Positions 8,029-16,514 of a stretch of 56,496 bases of DNA are shown here, in pieces. The position numbers and the translations under genes are program-made. The stretch spans positions 1 through 56,496 of the forward strand of contig CAUWHJ010000020.1 in the NCBI GenBank assembly GCA_963558655.1, given 5' to 3'. Under the pieces are notes generated by a model. The model did not search any database, had not been told where the DNA came from, and saw only the letters and a list, made by a program, of their open reading frames with translations. The DNA comes from UMGS1590 sp963558655 (GTDB lineage: Bacteria > Bacillota > Peptococcia > Peptococcales > Peptococcaceae). The first letter of the stretch is position 1. Every line of letters begins with the position of its first letter.

Positions 8029-8586
8029 ATGAACAAAACAGTGACATCAGAAGCAGAGATTCTCACGGCGGCACGCACGCTGCTTTTGGAAAAAGGCGCT
8101 GCTGCGCTCAATATGCGTGCGGTGGCAGCGGCTTGCGGCGTGGCTGTGGGGTCGATTTATAATTATTTTCCCTCGAAAGGAGCGCTGGTGGGGGCCACCA
8201 TTGAAAGCATCTGGCGTGACATTTTTGCTGCATTTACGGCAGCGCCGCAGTATGACCGCTTTGTTGATGCAGCCGCTGCGCTCTTGGAGGCCCTTTCTGC
8301 CGGCGAAGAGCGCTATCCCGGTTTCTTTTCGCTGCACGCTTTTTTCTTTGCCTCAGCTGATAAAGCCGAAGGCCGTGCACGCATGAACACCCTCTTTTCG
8401 GCGCTGCGGGATAAGCTGGTGGAAGCGTTGGCTGGCGATGCAAAGGTGCGTGCCGAAGTGTTTAGCGGCGCACTGTCGCCGGAGACTTTTGCAGGCTATG
8501 TGCTGACACTGGCGATTTCCAAACACCTTCAGCCGTCTGATGACAATGCGGCGCTTTTGGCAATGATTGAACACTGCATCTATTAA
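8029..8586 (+). CDS. TetR/AcrR family transcriptional regulator
   Basis: A 185-aa one-component regulator. The helix-turn-helix is at about residues 8-52 (ILTAARTLLLEKGAAALNM, VAAACGVAVGSIYNYFPSK); the remainder is a helical ligand domain. GGAGGCAGAC places the start at 8029 and not at the ATG 13 codons upstream. A small membrane protein gene follows 74 bases downstream on the same strand, behind a short GC-rich hairpin; the two may be co-regulated. Ligand unknown. Confidence 0.88.
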   Translation: MNKTVTSEAEILTAARTLLLEKGAAALNMRAVAAACGVAVGSIYNYFPSKGALVGATIESIWRDIFAAFTAAPQYDRFVDAAAALLEALSAGEERYPGFFSLHAFFFASADKAEGRARMNTLFSALRDKLVEALAGDAKVRAEVFSGALSPETFAGYVLTLAISKHLQPSDDNAALLAMIEHCIY

Positions 8587-8660
8587 CACCGCCCCGCTCG
8601 GGCGGGTAATTTTTGAACAAAACTGAACAATGTTCACAAATGGAAAGGAGACATCATTTC

Positions 8661-9065
8661 ATGGTTCGTAAACGCACCCTCTTACTTTTGGCAGCACTGG
8701 TGTGGCTGGCTGCCGGTTTTAACATTGCACGCATCGGTGTGCTGGCATATGTGGGGCACTTGTCGCTTTTGGCAGCGGTTGGCTCGCTCATCGTCTTTGT
8801 ACTTTTCTGGCGGATGTTCCGCGGTTTGGTTGGCAAACACACCGGCCGTATTCGTGCCTTTGAAAACGAGCGGCAATATTTCTGGCACTTTTTCGATGCC
8901 CGCTCTTTCCTCATCATGGCCATCATGATGACAGGCGGCATCACCATCCGTGTTTGCCATCTTATGCCCGACGCCTTCATCGCCGTCTTTTACACCGGCT
9001 TGGGCACAGCCCTGGCGCTCGCAGGCATCGCCTTCGGCGCCAACTATCTGCGCTACAACGCCTAA
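8661..9065 (+). CDS. Conserved small membrane protein, unknown function
   Basis: A 134-aa protein with four predicted membrane segments (roughly residues 6-24, 30-50, 80-100, 105-128) and a basic loop between segments two and three. AAAGGAG lies about 10 bases before the ATG at 8661. I do not recognise the family. It follows a TetR gene in the same direction, so it may be that regulator's target, possibly a minimal exporter component or ligand-handling protein; this is context only. Confidence 0.65.
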   Translation: MVRKRTLLLLAALVWLAAGFNIARIGVLAYVGHLSLLAAVGSLIVFVLFWRMFRGLVGKHTGRIRAFENERQYFWHFFDARSFLIMAIMMTGGITIRVCHLMPDAFIAVFYTGLGTALALAGIAFGANYLRYNA

Positions 9066-9068
9066 ACA

Positions 9069-9104
9069 CAACACCCCTGCTCATTTGGGCAGGGGTGTTG
9101 TTGT
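9069..9104. terminator. Bidirectional terminator
   Basis: AACACCCCTGC / GCAGGGGTGTT stem between convergent genes; T-rich on the plus side. Confidence 0.8.
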
Positions 9105-9115
9105 ATATGATGGCT

Positions 9116-9463
9116 TCATTTTTTCTCTTTTGCCAGGCGGCGCTTTTCCTGTTGGCTGGTGATGAGGTGGCGCATGGCGGCGATGGGGTGGATGTAGAGC
9201 ATTCGTGGTGCGGCATAGCGCATAACGGCACGCACTTGTTCGCGCATTTCCGGTTTATAGCAGTGCACACGGCAGTTGGCGCAGAAGGTTTTGGTTTCCA
9301 TGAAAGGGCAATGGTCGCTGCGGTCACAGGCGTAGTCGGCCAGTGCCTGGCAGTCGGCGCAGAGGTGTCCTTTTGGGGTGTGGTGATGGTGGCGGCAGTA
9401 GAGCGCAATCATTTCTACCACCATGGCTTTTTCGCGTTCACGTTTTGTGGTGATGTCTGGCAT
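9116..9463 (-). CDS. YgbA_NO-type (nitrous oxide-stimulated promoter) family protein
   Basis: A 115-aa cysteine-rich cytoplasmic protein. It has the conserved pattern of the YgbA/'nitrous oxide-stimulated promoter' family: MIALYCRHHH, CADCQALADYA, DHCPFMETKTFCANCRVHCYKP, then RMLYIHPIAAMRHL. The many Cys and His residues suggest metal or iron-sulfur binding. Enterobacterial relatives respond to nitric oxide stress; a similar role here is inference. The start at 9463 follows AAAGGAGG; the ATG seven codons upstream overlaps that site. Single-gene unit. Confidence 0.85.
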   Translation of the reverse strand: MPDITTKREREKAMVVEMIALYCRHHHHTPKGHLCADCQALADYACDRSDHCPFMETKTFCANCRVHCYKPEMREQVRAVMRYAAPRMLYIHPIAAMRHLITSQQEKRRLAKEKK

Positions 9464-9625
9464 GGTTGGCCTCCTTTTGAGCATGATTTGGCTTTAGTAT
9501 AAAGCAGCAACGGTTCAGGGTGCAAGGTGTTGGCGCAGAGAAAATCTTTTGACGAAACGGCGGACATTTAGTATGCTGAAGATAGAGTACGATGCAGCGG
9601 TAGAACCAACAAGGAGGTGAGGCAG

Positions 9626-9886
9626 ATGTTGGGGGATAAGTTGATAAAGAAAATCAGAGAGACACGCGGCAATACACCGGTGGCGGTGATTCTTGACCCG
9701 CTCACAGGTCTGCCGGATTTCGAAGGTTATCGGCCGAAAGAAAGTGAGCTGCCGCAGGAGCAGCCAGCGGCGGAGCTGATTCAGCATGAGGTGGCTGGCG
9801 AAAGTACCGATGCGCTGTTGGCACGCATTGTGGCTGCCCACGAGGGAGCACTTGATGCCAAAGCGGCAGATGATGTGTGCCAATGA
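9626..9886 (+). CDS. Small hypothetical protein
   Basis: An 86-aa acidic, soluble protein with no motif I recognise. A very strong AAGGAGGTGAGGCAG site fixes the ATG at 9626. It has a basic N-terminus (LGDKLIKKIRETRG) followed by a Pro/Glu-rich middle and an Ala-rich helical tail. A promoter-like TTGCGC-17-TATAAT begins at its stop codon and a terminator follows. Confidence 0.55.
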   Translation: MLGDKLIKKIRETRGNTPVAVILDPLTGLPDFEGYRPKESELPQEQPAAELIQHEVAGESTDALLARIVAAHEGALDAKAADDVCQ

Positions 9887-9887
9887 C

Positions 9888-9916
9888 TTGCGCCAGATGG
9901 CGCGGCTGGCTATAAT
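9888..9916 (+). promoter_or_regulatory. Promoter upstream of the EamA gene
   Basis: TTGCGC (9888-9893), 17-base spacer containing the palindrome GCGCCAGATGGCGC, then TATAAT (9911-9916). A terminator lies between this promoter and the EamA start, suggesting attenuation or weak read-through. Confidence 0.55.
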
Positions 9917-9932
9917 AGATTAAGATTGTATA

Positions 9933-9960
9933 AACGGTACCCTATGGGTGCCGTTTTTTA
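9933..9960 (+). terminator. Intrinsic terminator / possible attenuator
   Basis: AACGGTACCC / GGGTGCCGTT stem followed by T5, immediately downstream of the 9888-9916 promoter and 17 bases before the EamA start codon. Confidence 0.7.
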
Positions 9961-9976
9961 GAGGGAGGCGAGTGCC

Positions 9977-10924
9977 GTGTCTGGCGCATCTGAACAAAAG
10001 AATTCGTATTTTCACAGTTTCTTGCTGTTGCTCACAGCCACCATTTGGGGGGTGGCGTTTGTGGCGCAGAGCGTGGGCATGGACCATGTCGGTCCGCTGA
10101 CGTTTGTGGCGGCGCGCAGCGTGGTGGCGGTGATTGCGCTGGTGCCTGTGGTGTGGTTTTTTGGGCGGCGCACGCGCAAGCGTGAGACAAAAGTGCAGCA
10201 GGTGTGCGATAAACGCACGTTTTGGGGTGGAGGCTTGCTTTGCGGCACGCTGCTTTTTATGGGCATGATAACGCAGCAGATTGGCCTGGTGTACACCACA
10301 GTGGGCAAGGCTGGTTTTATCACGACCACCTATGTGGTCTTGGTGCCGCTTTTGGGAATTGTACTGGGACGAAAAATTGGCTTGCGGATGTGGCTGGCGG
10401 TGCTTTTGGCACTGGCTGGGCTGTATTTTCTTTGCGTGAAGCAGGGAGAATTTTCCATTGGCATCGGTGATTCGATTGTGCTGTTGTGTGCCTTTTTCTA
10501 CACCATTCAAATTACCTGCGTGGACCATTTTGTGCAGAAAATCGACAGCATCACCCTCAATTTTATGCAGATGGCTGTGTGTGCGGTGCTCGGCGTGATT
10601 GTTGCGGTGATTTTTGAGGATCCTTCGTGGAATACGCTTGCAGCGGCTGCGCTGCCGATTCTTTATGCCGGTGTCTGCTCCAGCGCCATGGGCTTCACCT
10701 TCCAAACGGTGGCGCAGGAGCGTGTATCGCCAACGGTGGCTGCGCTCATCATGAGCCTGGAAAGCTGCATTTCGGCGATTGCTGGCTGGGCGCTTTTGGG
10801 CGAGGTGATGAACGGGCGTGAAATATTGGGCTGTGTGCTCATGTTCTGCGGCATCGTTTTAAGCCAGCTGCCGGCGAGCCTTGTGTTCAGGCGTGAGCCA
10901 CGAACACGTGTTGAACGGGAATGA
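9977..10924 (+). CDS. EamA/DMT family transporter
   Basis: A 315-aa drug/metabolite exporter with ten membrane segments in two EamA repeats (about residues 12-150 and 165-300). GTG is the start, with GGGAGG eight bases upstream. The first repeat contains TIWGVAFVAQSVGMDHVGPLTF, typical of the family. It stands alone, followed by a strong terminator. Substrates of this family are mostly amino acids and metabolites; none can be assigned here. Two other EamA genes (23042, 53726) and RarD (28051) are in the window. Confidence 0.88.
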   Translation: MSGASEQKNSYFHSFLLLLTATIWGVAFVAQSVGMDHVGPLTFVAARSVVAVIALVPVVWFFGRRTRKRETKVQQVCDKRTFWGGGLLCGTLLFMGMITQQIGLVYTTVGKAGFITTTYVVLVPLLGIVLGRKIGLRMWLAVLLALAGLYFLCVKQGEFSIGIGDSIVLLCAFFYTIQITCVDHFVQKIDSITLNFMQMAVCAVLGVIVAVIFEDPSWNTLAAAALPILYAGVCSSAMGFTFQTVAQERVSPTVAALIMSLESCISAIAGWALLGEVMNGREILGCVLMFCGIVLSQLPASLVFRREPRTRVERE

Positions 10925-10938
10925 GATGTTTTATGACG

Positions 10939-10968
10939 AACCGCTGTGCGTTGGCACAGCGGTTTTTC
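10939..10968 (+). terminator. Intrinsic terminator
   Basis: AACCGCTGTGC / GCACAGCGGTT stem followed by T5, after the EamA gene. Confidence 0.85.
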
Positions 10969-11071
10969 TCTTGTGTGGGGCACTTCGCTGGTGATTATGG
11001 TGGAAGTTTGCAGCCAGTTCGTGTATCATGGTGATAATAGCTATTGAGTGATCATGAATAGGAGTGATACC

Positions 11072-12052
11072 ATGTCATTTTATCCACCCAATGTGCTGCC
11101 GCGCGTGGAATTAAAATACAAAGCCAAGGAGCTTTTGCGCGGTAACTGGCCGATTGTGCTGGCGGTGACGATTTTATTTGTGCTACTTACAGGTTTTCAG
11201 GTGTCTTTTAACTATGGCGAAACAGATGAAGGCGCTATGTTTGCTAACGTCCAAGATGCGACAACGCCACAGATTGTAGCAGCTTATTTTAGCTATACGC
11301 TTTCAAACTTGGGCAGTGCGATCGCTAATATTGGCGTGGGGCAGACGGTGCTTTTGGTTTTTCTCGCTGTGGCTTTATCGCTGCTCATTGATGGCGTGCT
11401 TTCTTTTTGCTACAATGCCTGGTTTGTGAAACTGGCTGAGCTGGGCGGCAGCCGTCCGCTGACGTTTAATGACTTTGCAGAATCCTTCAACTTTGGTGTT
11501 AAGGCAGCGCTGGCCTACATTTGGCAGCAGCTTTGGACACTCATCTGGAGCCTGCTCGGCCTGCCGGGATTTTTGTTGCTTGTGTATGGTGCTTTTGCAG
11601 TGGCCACGGATAGCCCTGAGACGATGATGGCAAGTATCAGCACCGGCAGCACCAGTACCATGATAGTTTTGGGCAGTTTCCTGTATTTGGGCGGCATGAT
11701 TGCCATCTACATCATCACTTTGCGTTATGTGTTTGTGTTTCAGCTTGTTGCCGATGGCCGCGGCAAGGTGGGCGCGCGCAATGCGTTGCGTTATTCCTGC
11801 GCCATCACCAAAGGGCACCTTAAAGAGTTGTTCGTGTTAGAACTTTCCTTTATCCCTTGGTATCTTGCCGGTGTTTTCACGATGGGCTTGGCGTTTTTCT
11901 ATCTGGTTCCTTATATGACCGCTACCAGAGCCATGGCTTATCGCTGGTTGCGTGATGAAGCCTTTAACGATGGTCGCCTTGACCCGGCTGCGTTGGGGTA
12001 TGTACAGGCTGGTAAAAAGCAGGCGGCAACAGGTACCGTTATCGACATCTAA
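11072..12052 (+). CDS. DUF975-like integral membrane protein
   Basis: A 326-aa membrane protein with about six membrane segments and the N-terminal LKYKAKELLRGNWPIVLAV, the hallmark of the DUF975 family, and later the FVFQLVADGRGKVGARNALRYS amphipathic loop. The start at 11072 follows AGGAGTG; an ATG eight codons upstream lacks a site. It is first in a four-gene same-strand cluster: ten bases separate it from sppA, and two anchored proteins follow. The function of DUF975 is unknown; the linkage suggests an envelope quality-control role. Confidence 0.8.
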   Translation: MSFYPPNVLPRVELKYKAKELLRGNWPIVLAVTILFVLLTGFQVSFNYGETDEGAMFANVQDATTPQIVAAYFSYTLSNLGSAIANIGVGQTVLLVFLAVALSLLIDGVLSFCYNAWFVKLAELGGSRPLTFNDFAESFNFGVKAALAYIWQQLWTLIWSLLGLPGFLLLVYGAFAVATDSPETMMASISTGSTSTMIVLGSFLYLGGMIAIYIITLRYVFVFQLVADGRGKVGARNALRYSCAITKGHLKELFVLELSFIPWYLAGVFTMGLAFFYLVPYMTATRAMAYRWLRDEAFNDGRLDPAALGYVQAGKKQAATGTVIDI

Positions 12053-12062
12053 GGAGGTCATC

Positions 12063-13076
12063 ATGAGCGAAGAACAACCTCTCTATGAGCGTGCCGATGC
12101 ATCCGAGCCGGAAACAAGCGCGCAACAACCGCCAAAGAAACCGCGCAGTCCTTGGGCGGCGCTGGGGATCTCTGTTGGTATTCTGGTGCTTATTGTTGTC
12201 ATCGCCTTTTTTGGCATTGATGGTTCCGGCGGTGTTGCCGCCGAGCGCAGCATCAATAATGTAGAAGTCATCGACATTACCGGCACCATTGGTGAAGGTT
12301 TTGGCACCTACAACCAGAATTTTATTGAAGGCCGCATTGAAACGGCGAAGAACGACCCGAACAACATCGCCATCATGCTGCGTATTGATTCCCCTGGCGG
12401 CGCTGTCTATGAAAGTGACGAAACCTATCTTGCTCTCATGGACTACAAAGAGGACACTGGTCGTGCTGTTTATGCGTATTGTGAAGATTACTGCGCTTCC
12501 GGCGCCTATTACATTGCTTCTGCTGCCGATGCCATCTATGCCAACCGCAACAGCATGGTTGGCTCCATCGGTGTCATCTGCGGTCAGTTTGTCGATGCCA
12601 CAGAGCTGCTTGAAAAACTCGGCATTGATATTACCACCGTCCACAGCGGTGCCAACAAACTCATGGGCAGCTCTTATGAGCCGCCGACTGAGGAACAGCT
12701 TGCCATTTATCAAACCCTTTCCGATGAAATCTACGACCGCTTTGTGGGCATTGTTGCCGACAGCCGCGGTATGAGTGTGGATGCCGTGAAAGCGTTGGCA
12801 GACGGCCGCATTTACAGCGCCAGCCAGGGCGTAGACAATGGCCTCATTGATGGCATTGGCACGCGTGACGATTTCGACGCTTTTTTGCGTGAGGAGCTGG
12901 GCAGCGACATCAGCTTCTACCATAAAACCTATGAACGCGATACGTTTGACAGCATTTTAGATCTGATTCAGAGCGGTATTGATGCTGCAAAAGCCAGCTC
13001 CAGCGAACTGGCATCGAGCCTTGACGCCATTGATGCCATGACCTACGACGAACCCATGCTTTTGTACCAGCCATAA
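12063..13076 (+). CDS. sppA: Signal peptide peptidase SppA (peptidase S49)
   Basis: A 337-aa membrane-anchored serine protease that digests cleaved signal peptides and helps in envelope stress. One membrane segment at about residues 31-51 follows a polar Pro/Glu N-tail. The catalytic serine lies in YCASGAYYIAS and the general-base lysine is probably in SGANKLMGS; the RIDSPGGAVYESDE segment is the family's substrate-groove motif. AAGGAGG at 12052-12058 fixes the start. It is the single-domain Bacillus-type form. Located directly downstream of the DUF975-like gene. Confidence 0.92.
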   Translation: MSEEQPLYERADASEPETSAQQPPKKPRSPWAALGISVGILVLIVVIAFFGIDGSGGVAAERSINNVEVIDITGTIGEGFGTYNQNFIEGRIETAKNDPNNIAIMLRIDSPGGAVYESDETYLALMDYKEDTGRAVYAYCEDYCASGAYYIASAADAIYANRNSMVGSIGVICGQFVDATELLEKLGIDITTVHSGANKLMGSSYEPPTEEQLAIYQTLSDEIYDRFVGIVADSRGMSVDAVKALADGRIYSASQGVDNGLIDGIGTRDDFDAFLREELGSDISFYHKTYERDTFDSILDLIQSGIDAAKASSSELASSLDAIDAMTYDEPMLLYQP

Positions 13077-13163
13077 GCCCTTGCAAGAAAGGTGGTGAAC
13101 GCCGCCACAGCGCATAAAGAGCCTTTTGATTCTTGTCCTTGTGCTTTTTAAGGAGGGAGTTCT

Positions 13164-13739
13164 ATGAAGAAAGCCCTTGCAGTTGCTGCGCTTGCACTTT
13201 TAGCGCTCGTTGTTGTTATTTTTAGTACCCATGTGTCGGAAAAGGAAATAACGCTTGCAGAAGAAGTGGCAAAAAGCGATACACTCTACCCACCGAAACT
13301 TGCGATCTCAAGTGCTTATAGAAGCATTCCTACGAATCGTGGCACATACACATGGAAAGAGTTTGGTCAATACGGTACAAGTCGCAGCGCTTCTTTAGAA
13401 ACCCTGCATCCATTGGATGCCCAGCGGTATACGCCTGTGCTTCGCATAAATGCAGCCGACTCAGCGCAGAACGTGACGCTTGCCTTTGAAGCGGGCATGG
13501 AAGCAGACAGCGTGAGCGTGCGCGCCTGGGACACCGCCTATTGGGGTGCCGATGACAGCGCACCATCTGTGAAAGTTCCTGTGACGCAAGATGACGAAGG
13601 ACGCATCGGCTTTGCGCTGCTTTCCTATGATGCCGTTTACGAGGTACACGCTGTTTGGGACAGCGCCGATGATTACAGTGGTGACGCTTATTACAGTTTT
13701 GCCACTGCTGACGCTGTCTCGTTGTCGCTTGAAGGATAA
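13164..13739 (+). CDS. Anchored/exported protein, tandem paralogue 1
   Basis: A 191-aa protein with an N-terminal hydrophobic segment (about residues 4-23; uncleaved anchor or signal peptide) and an extracytoplasmic domain. I do not recognise the family. The C-terminal half (from about residue 108, NVTLAFEAGME...) is nearly identical to that of the next gene, while the middle (residues 25-85) differs. Conserved aromatic and acidic residues (VRAWDTAYWGADD, AVYEVHAVWDSADDYSGD) suggest a beta-rich surface domain. An identical AAGGAGGGAGT ribosome site precedes both copies. Third gene of the sppA cluster. Confidence 0.75.
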   Translation: MKKALAVAALALLALVVVIFSTHVSEKEITLAEEVAKSDTLYPPKLAISSAYRSIPTNRGTYTWKEFGQYGTSRSASLETLHPLDAQRYTPVLRINAADSAQNVTLAFEAGMEADSVSVRAWDTAYWGADDSAPSVKVPVTQDDEGRIGFALLSYDAVYEVHAVWDSADDYSGDAYYSFATADAVSLSLEG

Positions 13740-13781
13740 GAAAAAGTGTTTGGCCTTGTGTTTTTTTAAGGAGGGAGTCTT

Positions 13782-14348
13782 ATGAAGAAAGCTCTTACAG
13801 CTGTTGTAGTTGCTGCGCTTGCAATTATAGCGCTTGTTGTTATTGCGTTTAGTATCCATATGCCGTCGGAGGAAACATCAATTACAGAAGAGACGGTAAG
13901 CAGCGACAGCGTGATGCGCAATCCGCCGCAGCTCACCGTTTTGGGTGCAGATGACAGCGCTCAGGCGCGTCTTGGTACTTATAGTTGGGATTGGGAAGAT
14001 GAAGATGGCGGAAAAGGCACTTCCTCAGATAGCGTGCATCCATTGGCTGCTCAGGAGTATACGCCTGTGCTCAGTGTTGATACTGACGACTCGGCGCAGA
14101 ATGTGACGCTTGCCTTTGAGGCTGATGTGGAACCGGACAGTGTGAGCGTGCGCGCCTGGGACACCGCTTACTGGGGCGCTGATGACAGTGCGCCATCGGT
14201 GGAGGTTCCTGTGACGCAAGATGACGAAGGATGCATCGGCTTTGCGCTGCTTTCCTACGATGCCGTTTACGAGGTACACGCTGTTTGGGATAGTGCCGAT
14301 GATTACAGTGGTGACGCTTATTACAGCTTTGCGACAAGCATCGAATAA
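13782..14348 (+). CDS. Anchored/exported protein, tandem paralogue 2
   Basis: A 188-aa paralogue of the preceding protein, arisen by tandem duplication that included the ribosome site and hydrophobic N-terminus. The C-terminal about 80 residues differ from copy 1 at only a few positions, whereas residues 25-95 (acidic, DWEDEDGGKG) are diverged, so one half is constrained and the other is drifting or selected for change. It ends slightly earlier than copy 1 (FATSIE). A strong bidirectional terminator follows. Function unknown. Confidence 0.75.
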   Translation: MKKALTAVVVAALAIIALVVIAFSIHMPSEETSITEETVSSDSVMRNPPQLTVLGADDSAQARLGTYSWDWEDEDGGKGTSSDSVHPLAAQEYTPVLSVDTDDSAQNVTLAFEADVEPDSVSVRAWDTAYWGADDSAPSVEVPVTQDDEGCIGFALLSYDAVYEVHAVWDSADDYSGDAYYSFATSIE

Positions 14349-14370
14349 TGCGTCGAAATAAATGACAAGA

Positions 14371-14416
14371 AAAAATGCTCGTATTTTGCCAGGTTGCAAA
14401 ATACGAGCACTTTTTG
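14371..14416. terminator. Bidirectional terminator
   Basis: TGCTCGTATTTTGC / GCAAAATACGAGCA stem with T runs on both sides, between the convergent paralogue cluster and aconitase. Confidence 0.9.
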
Positions 14417-14436
14417 TTGTTAGAATGTCAAGCGGC

Positions 14437-16371
14437 TTACTTGCCGTGCTTGATAGAGGTGAGCAGACCGCCTTCGAGCAGGAGACGTTCCTGACGTTCG
14501 CCAAGCTCGAGGTTGAGTTCGTAAGTCTTGCCGGTGGTTTCGTTTTTCACCGTGACTTTGCGAGCCTTGATTTGTGCAGGCAGGTCGTTGAAGCTGAGCA
14601 CATCGCCGAGGTTGAAGTCGTCATAGTCGGCTGGGTTGGCGAAAGTCAGCGGAATGATGGCATTGTTGATGAGGTTGGCCTTGTGGATACGTGCAAAGCT
14701 CTTGGCAATGACGGCTTTCACGCCGAGATATAATGGAGCGAGTGCAGCGTGTTCACGGCTGGAACCCTGACCGTAGTTGTCGCCGGCAACGATGATTGGT
14801 GCGTATTCCGTGCCCTGCATGGCCTGGCAGCGGCTTGGGAAGTCTGCATCAGATGGGGTGAGGCAGAAGTTAGCCAGATGAGGAATGTTGGAACGGAATG
14901 GCAGCAGGGACGCATTGGAAGGCATGATGTGGTCGGTGGTGATGTTGTCTTCCAAATAAGCAGCCACCTTGCCAGAGAGTGTGTCAGCCACAGGTTCGCC
15001 CAGTGGCACACCTTTGATGTTTGGCCCTTTTACGAGTGGGGTGTGGCCAATCTTTTCATCGCTAGGGAAGATGAAGAGATGGTCGTCACGGTCGTAGTGT
15101 GCTGGCACCTGTACGCCTTCGAGACGGCTGTTGCCAGCTGGGCTGGTGAGCACGCCGGTGATGGCGCTGATGGCAGCGGTTTCAGGGCTGACCAGATACA
15201 CTTGAGCGCTCTTGGTGCCGCTGCGGCCAAAGAAGTTGCGGTTGAAGGTACGCAGGCTGATGCCGTCGGTGTTTGGTGCCTGCCCCATGCCGATGCAAGG
15301 GCCGCAGCCACATTCGAGAATACGTGCGCCTGCTTCGAGAAAGATGGAGAGAATACCGTCTGAAGCCATCTGCTTGAGAATGGTGCGGGAGCCAGGGGAG
15401 ATGACCAGGCTCACGTTTTCAGCCACCTTCTGGCCTTTGAGAATGGCGGCGCAGCGTGCCAAATCCAGATAAGAGGAGTTGGTGCAGCTGCCGATGGCCA
15501 CCTGATTGATCTTCATGCCAGCCAGGCTTTCCACAGTAACCACTTTGTCTGGGCTGTGTGGGCAGGCGGTCATTGGTTCGAGGGTGGAGAGATCCACATG
15601 AATGGTCTTGCAGTAGACGGCGTCGTCATCGGCTGCGAGAGGGAGCCACTGGTCGCCGCGACCCATGGATTCCATGTAGACTTTGGTGTTTTCGTCGCTT
15701 GGGAAAATGGAGCAGGTGGCGCCAAGTTCTGCACCCATGTTGGTGATGGTGGCACGTTCAGGCACGCTGAGGGTGGCTACGCCATCGCCGGTGTATTCGT
15801 ACACTTTGTTGACACCGCCCTTAACGGTTTCCTGCTGGAGCACATAGAGAATGATGTCCTTAGCGGAAACGCCGGTGCGAAGTTTGCCGGTCAGACGCAC
15901 TTCAATCACTTCAGGGCAGGTGATGTAGTAGCTGCGGCCAGCCATGGCAGCGGCCACGTCCACACCGCCGGCGCCAATAGCAATCATGCCCAGCCCGCCG
16001 CCGGTTGGCGTGTGGCTGTCGGAGCCGATAAGGGTTTTGCCAGGAATACCGAAGTTTTCCAGATGCACCTGATGGCAGATGCCGTTCCCTGGGCGGCTGT
16101 ATGTGATGCCAAAGTTTTCGGCAGCACTTTGGATAAAGAGATGGTCGTCAAAGTTTTCCGGCCCGCTTTGCAGCATATTGTGGTCAATGTAGGCCACAGA
16201 GCGTTCGGTTTTTACACGGTCAATGCCCATGGCTTCAAGTTCCAGATACGCCATGGTACCGGTGGAATCCTGAGTGAGGGTTTGGTCAATACGCAGGCCA
16301 ATTTCGTTGCCTGGCTTCATTTCGCCATCGGTGAGATGGGCAGCGAGGATTTTTTCTGTTAATGTAGGCAT
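14437..16371 (-). CDS. acn: Aconitate hydratase
   Basis: A 644-aa [4Fe-4S] enzyme isomerising citrate to isocitrate. The iron-sulfur cysteines are in GSCTNSS and ECGCGPCIG; substrate motifs SDSHTPTGGGLG and GQGSSREHAALAP are present, the latter in the swivelling C-terminal domain. The length is that of the compact roughly 640-aa form common in anaerobic Bacillota and Desulfovibrio, not the 890-aa AcnA. AAGGAGGAAACTT fixes the start at 16371, 25 codons inside the longest open frame. It is monocistronic behind its own good promoter. Citrate synthase is at 29008; no isocitrate dehydrogenase lies in the window. Confidence 0.95.
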   Translation of the reverse strand: MPTLTEKILAAHLTDGEMKPGNEIGLRIDQTLTQDSTGTMAYLELEAMGIDRVKTERSVAYIDHNMLQSGPENFDDHLFIQSAAENFGITYSRPGNGICHQVHLENFGIPGKTLIGSDSHTPTGGGLGMIAIGAGGVDVAAAMAGRSYYITCPEVIEVRLTGKLRTGVSAKDIILYVLQQETVKGGVNKVYEYTGDGVATLSVPERATITNMGAELGATCSIFPSDENTKVYMESMGRGDQWLPLAADDDAVYCKTIHVDLSTLEPMTACPHSPDKVVTVESLAGMKINQVAIGSCTNSSYLDLARCAAILKGQKVAENVSLVISPGSRTILKQMASDGILSIFLEAGARILECGCGPCIGMGQAPNTDGISLRTFNRNFFGRSGTKSAQVYLVSPETAAISAITGVLTSPAGNSRLEGVQVPAHYDRDDHLFIFPSDEKIGHTPLVKGPNIKGVPLGEPVADTLSGKVAAYLEDNITTDHIMPSNASLLPFRSNIPHLANFCLTPSDADFPSRCQAMQGTEYAPIIVAGDNYGQGSSREHAALAPLYLGVKAVIAKSFARIHKANLINNAIIPLTFANPADYDDFNLGDVLSFNDLPAQIKARKVTVKNETTGKTYELNLELGERQERLLLEGGLLTSIKHGK

Positions 16372-16408
16372 AAGTTTCCTCCTTGTAGTATCCTTGTAGA
16401 ATAAAATA

Positions 16409-16437
16409 ATTATACGCTTTCTTGAATTTCCTTGCAA
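16409..16437 (-). promoter_or_regulatory. Promoter of aconitase
   Basis: Minus strand TTGCAA (16432-16437), 17-base spacer, TATAAT (16409-16414), about 38 bases before the start codon. Confidence 0.75.
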
Positions 16438-16514
16438 GATAGGCACCGCTGGTTTACGCTAAATGAAAAAGATTCAAAAAAGATGTAGAGAAAGTTTTGG
16501 AGAACGGAGGAGCG

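Noticed and set aside
9920..10705. Minus-strand frame opposite the EamA gene at 9977
   Set aside because: His/Gln/Lys-rich product without domains; typical shadow of a hydrophobic membrane protein gene.
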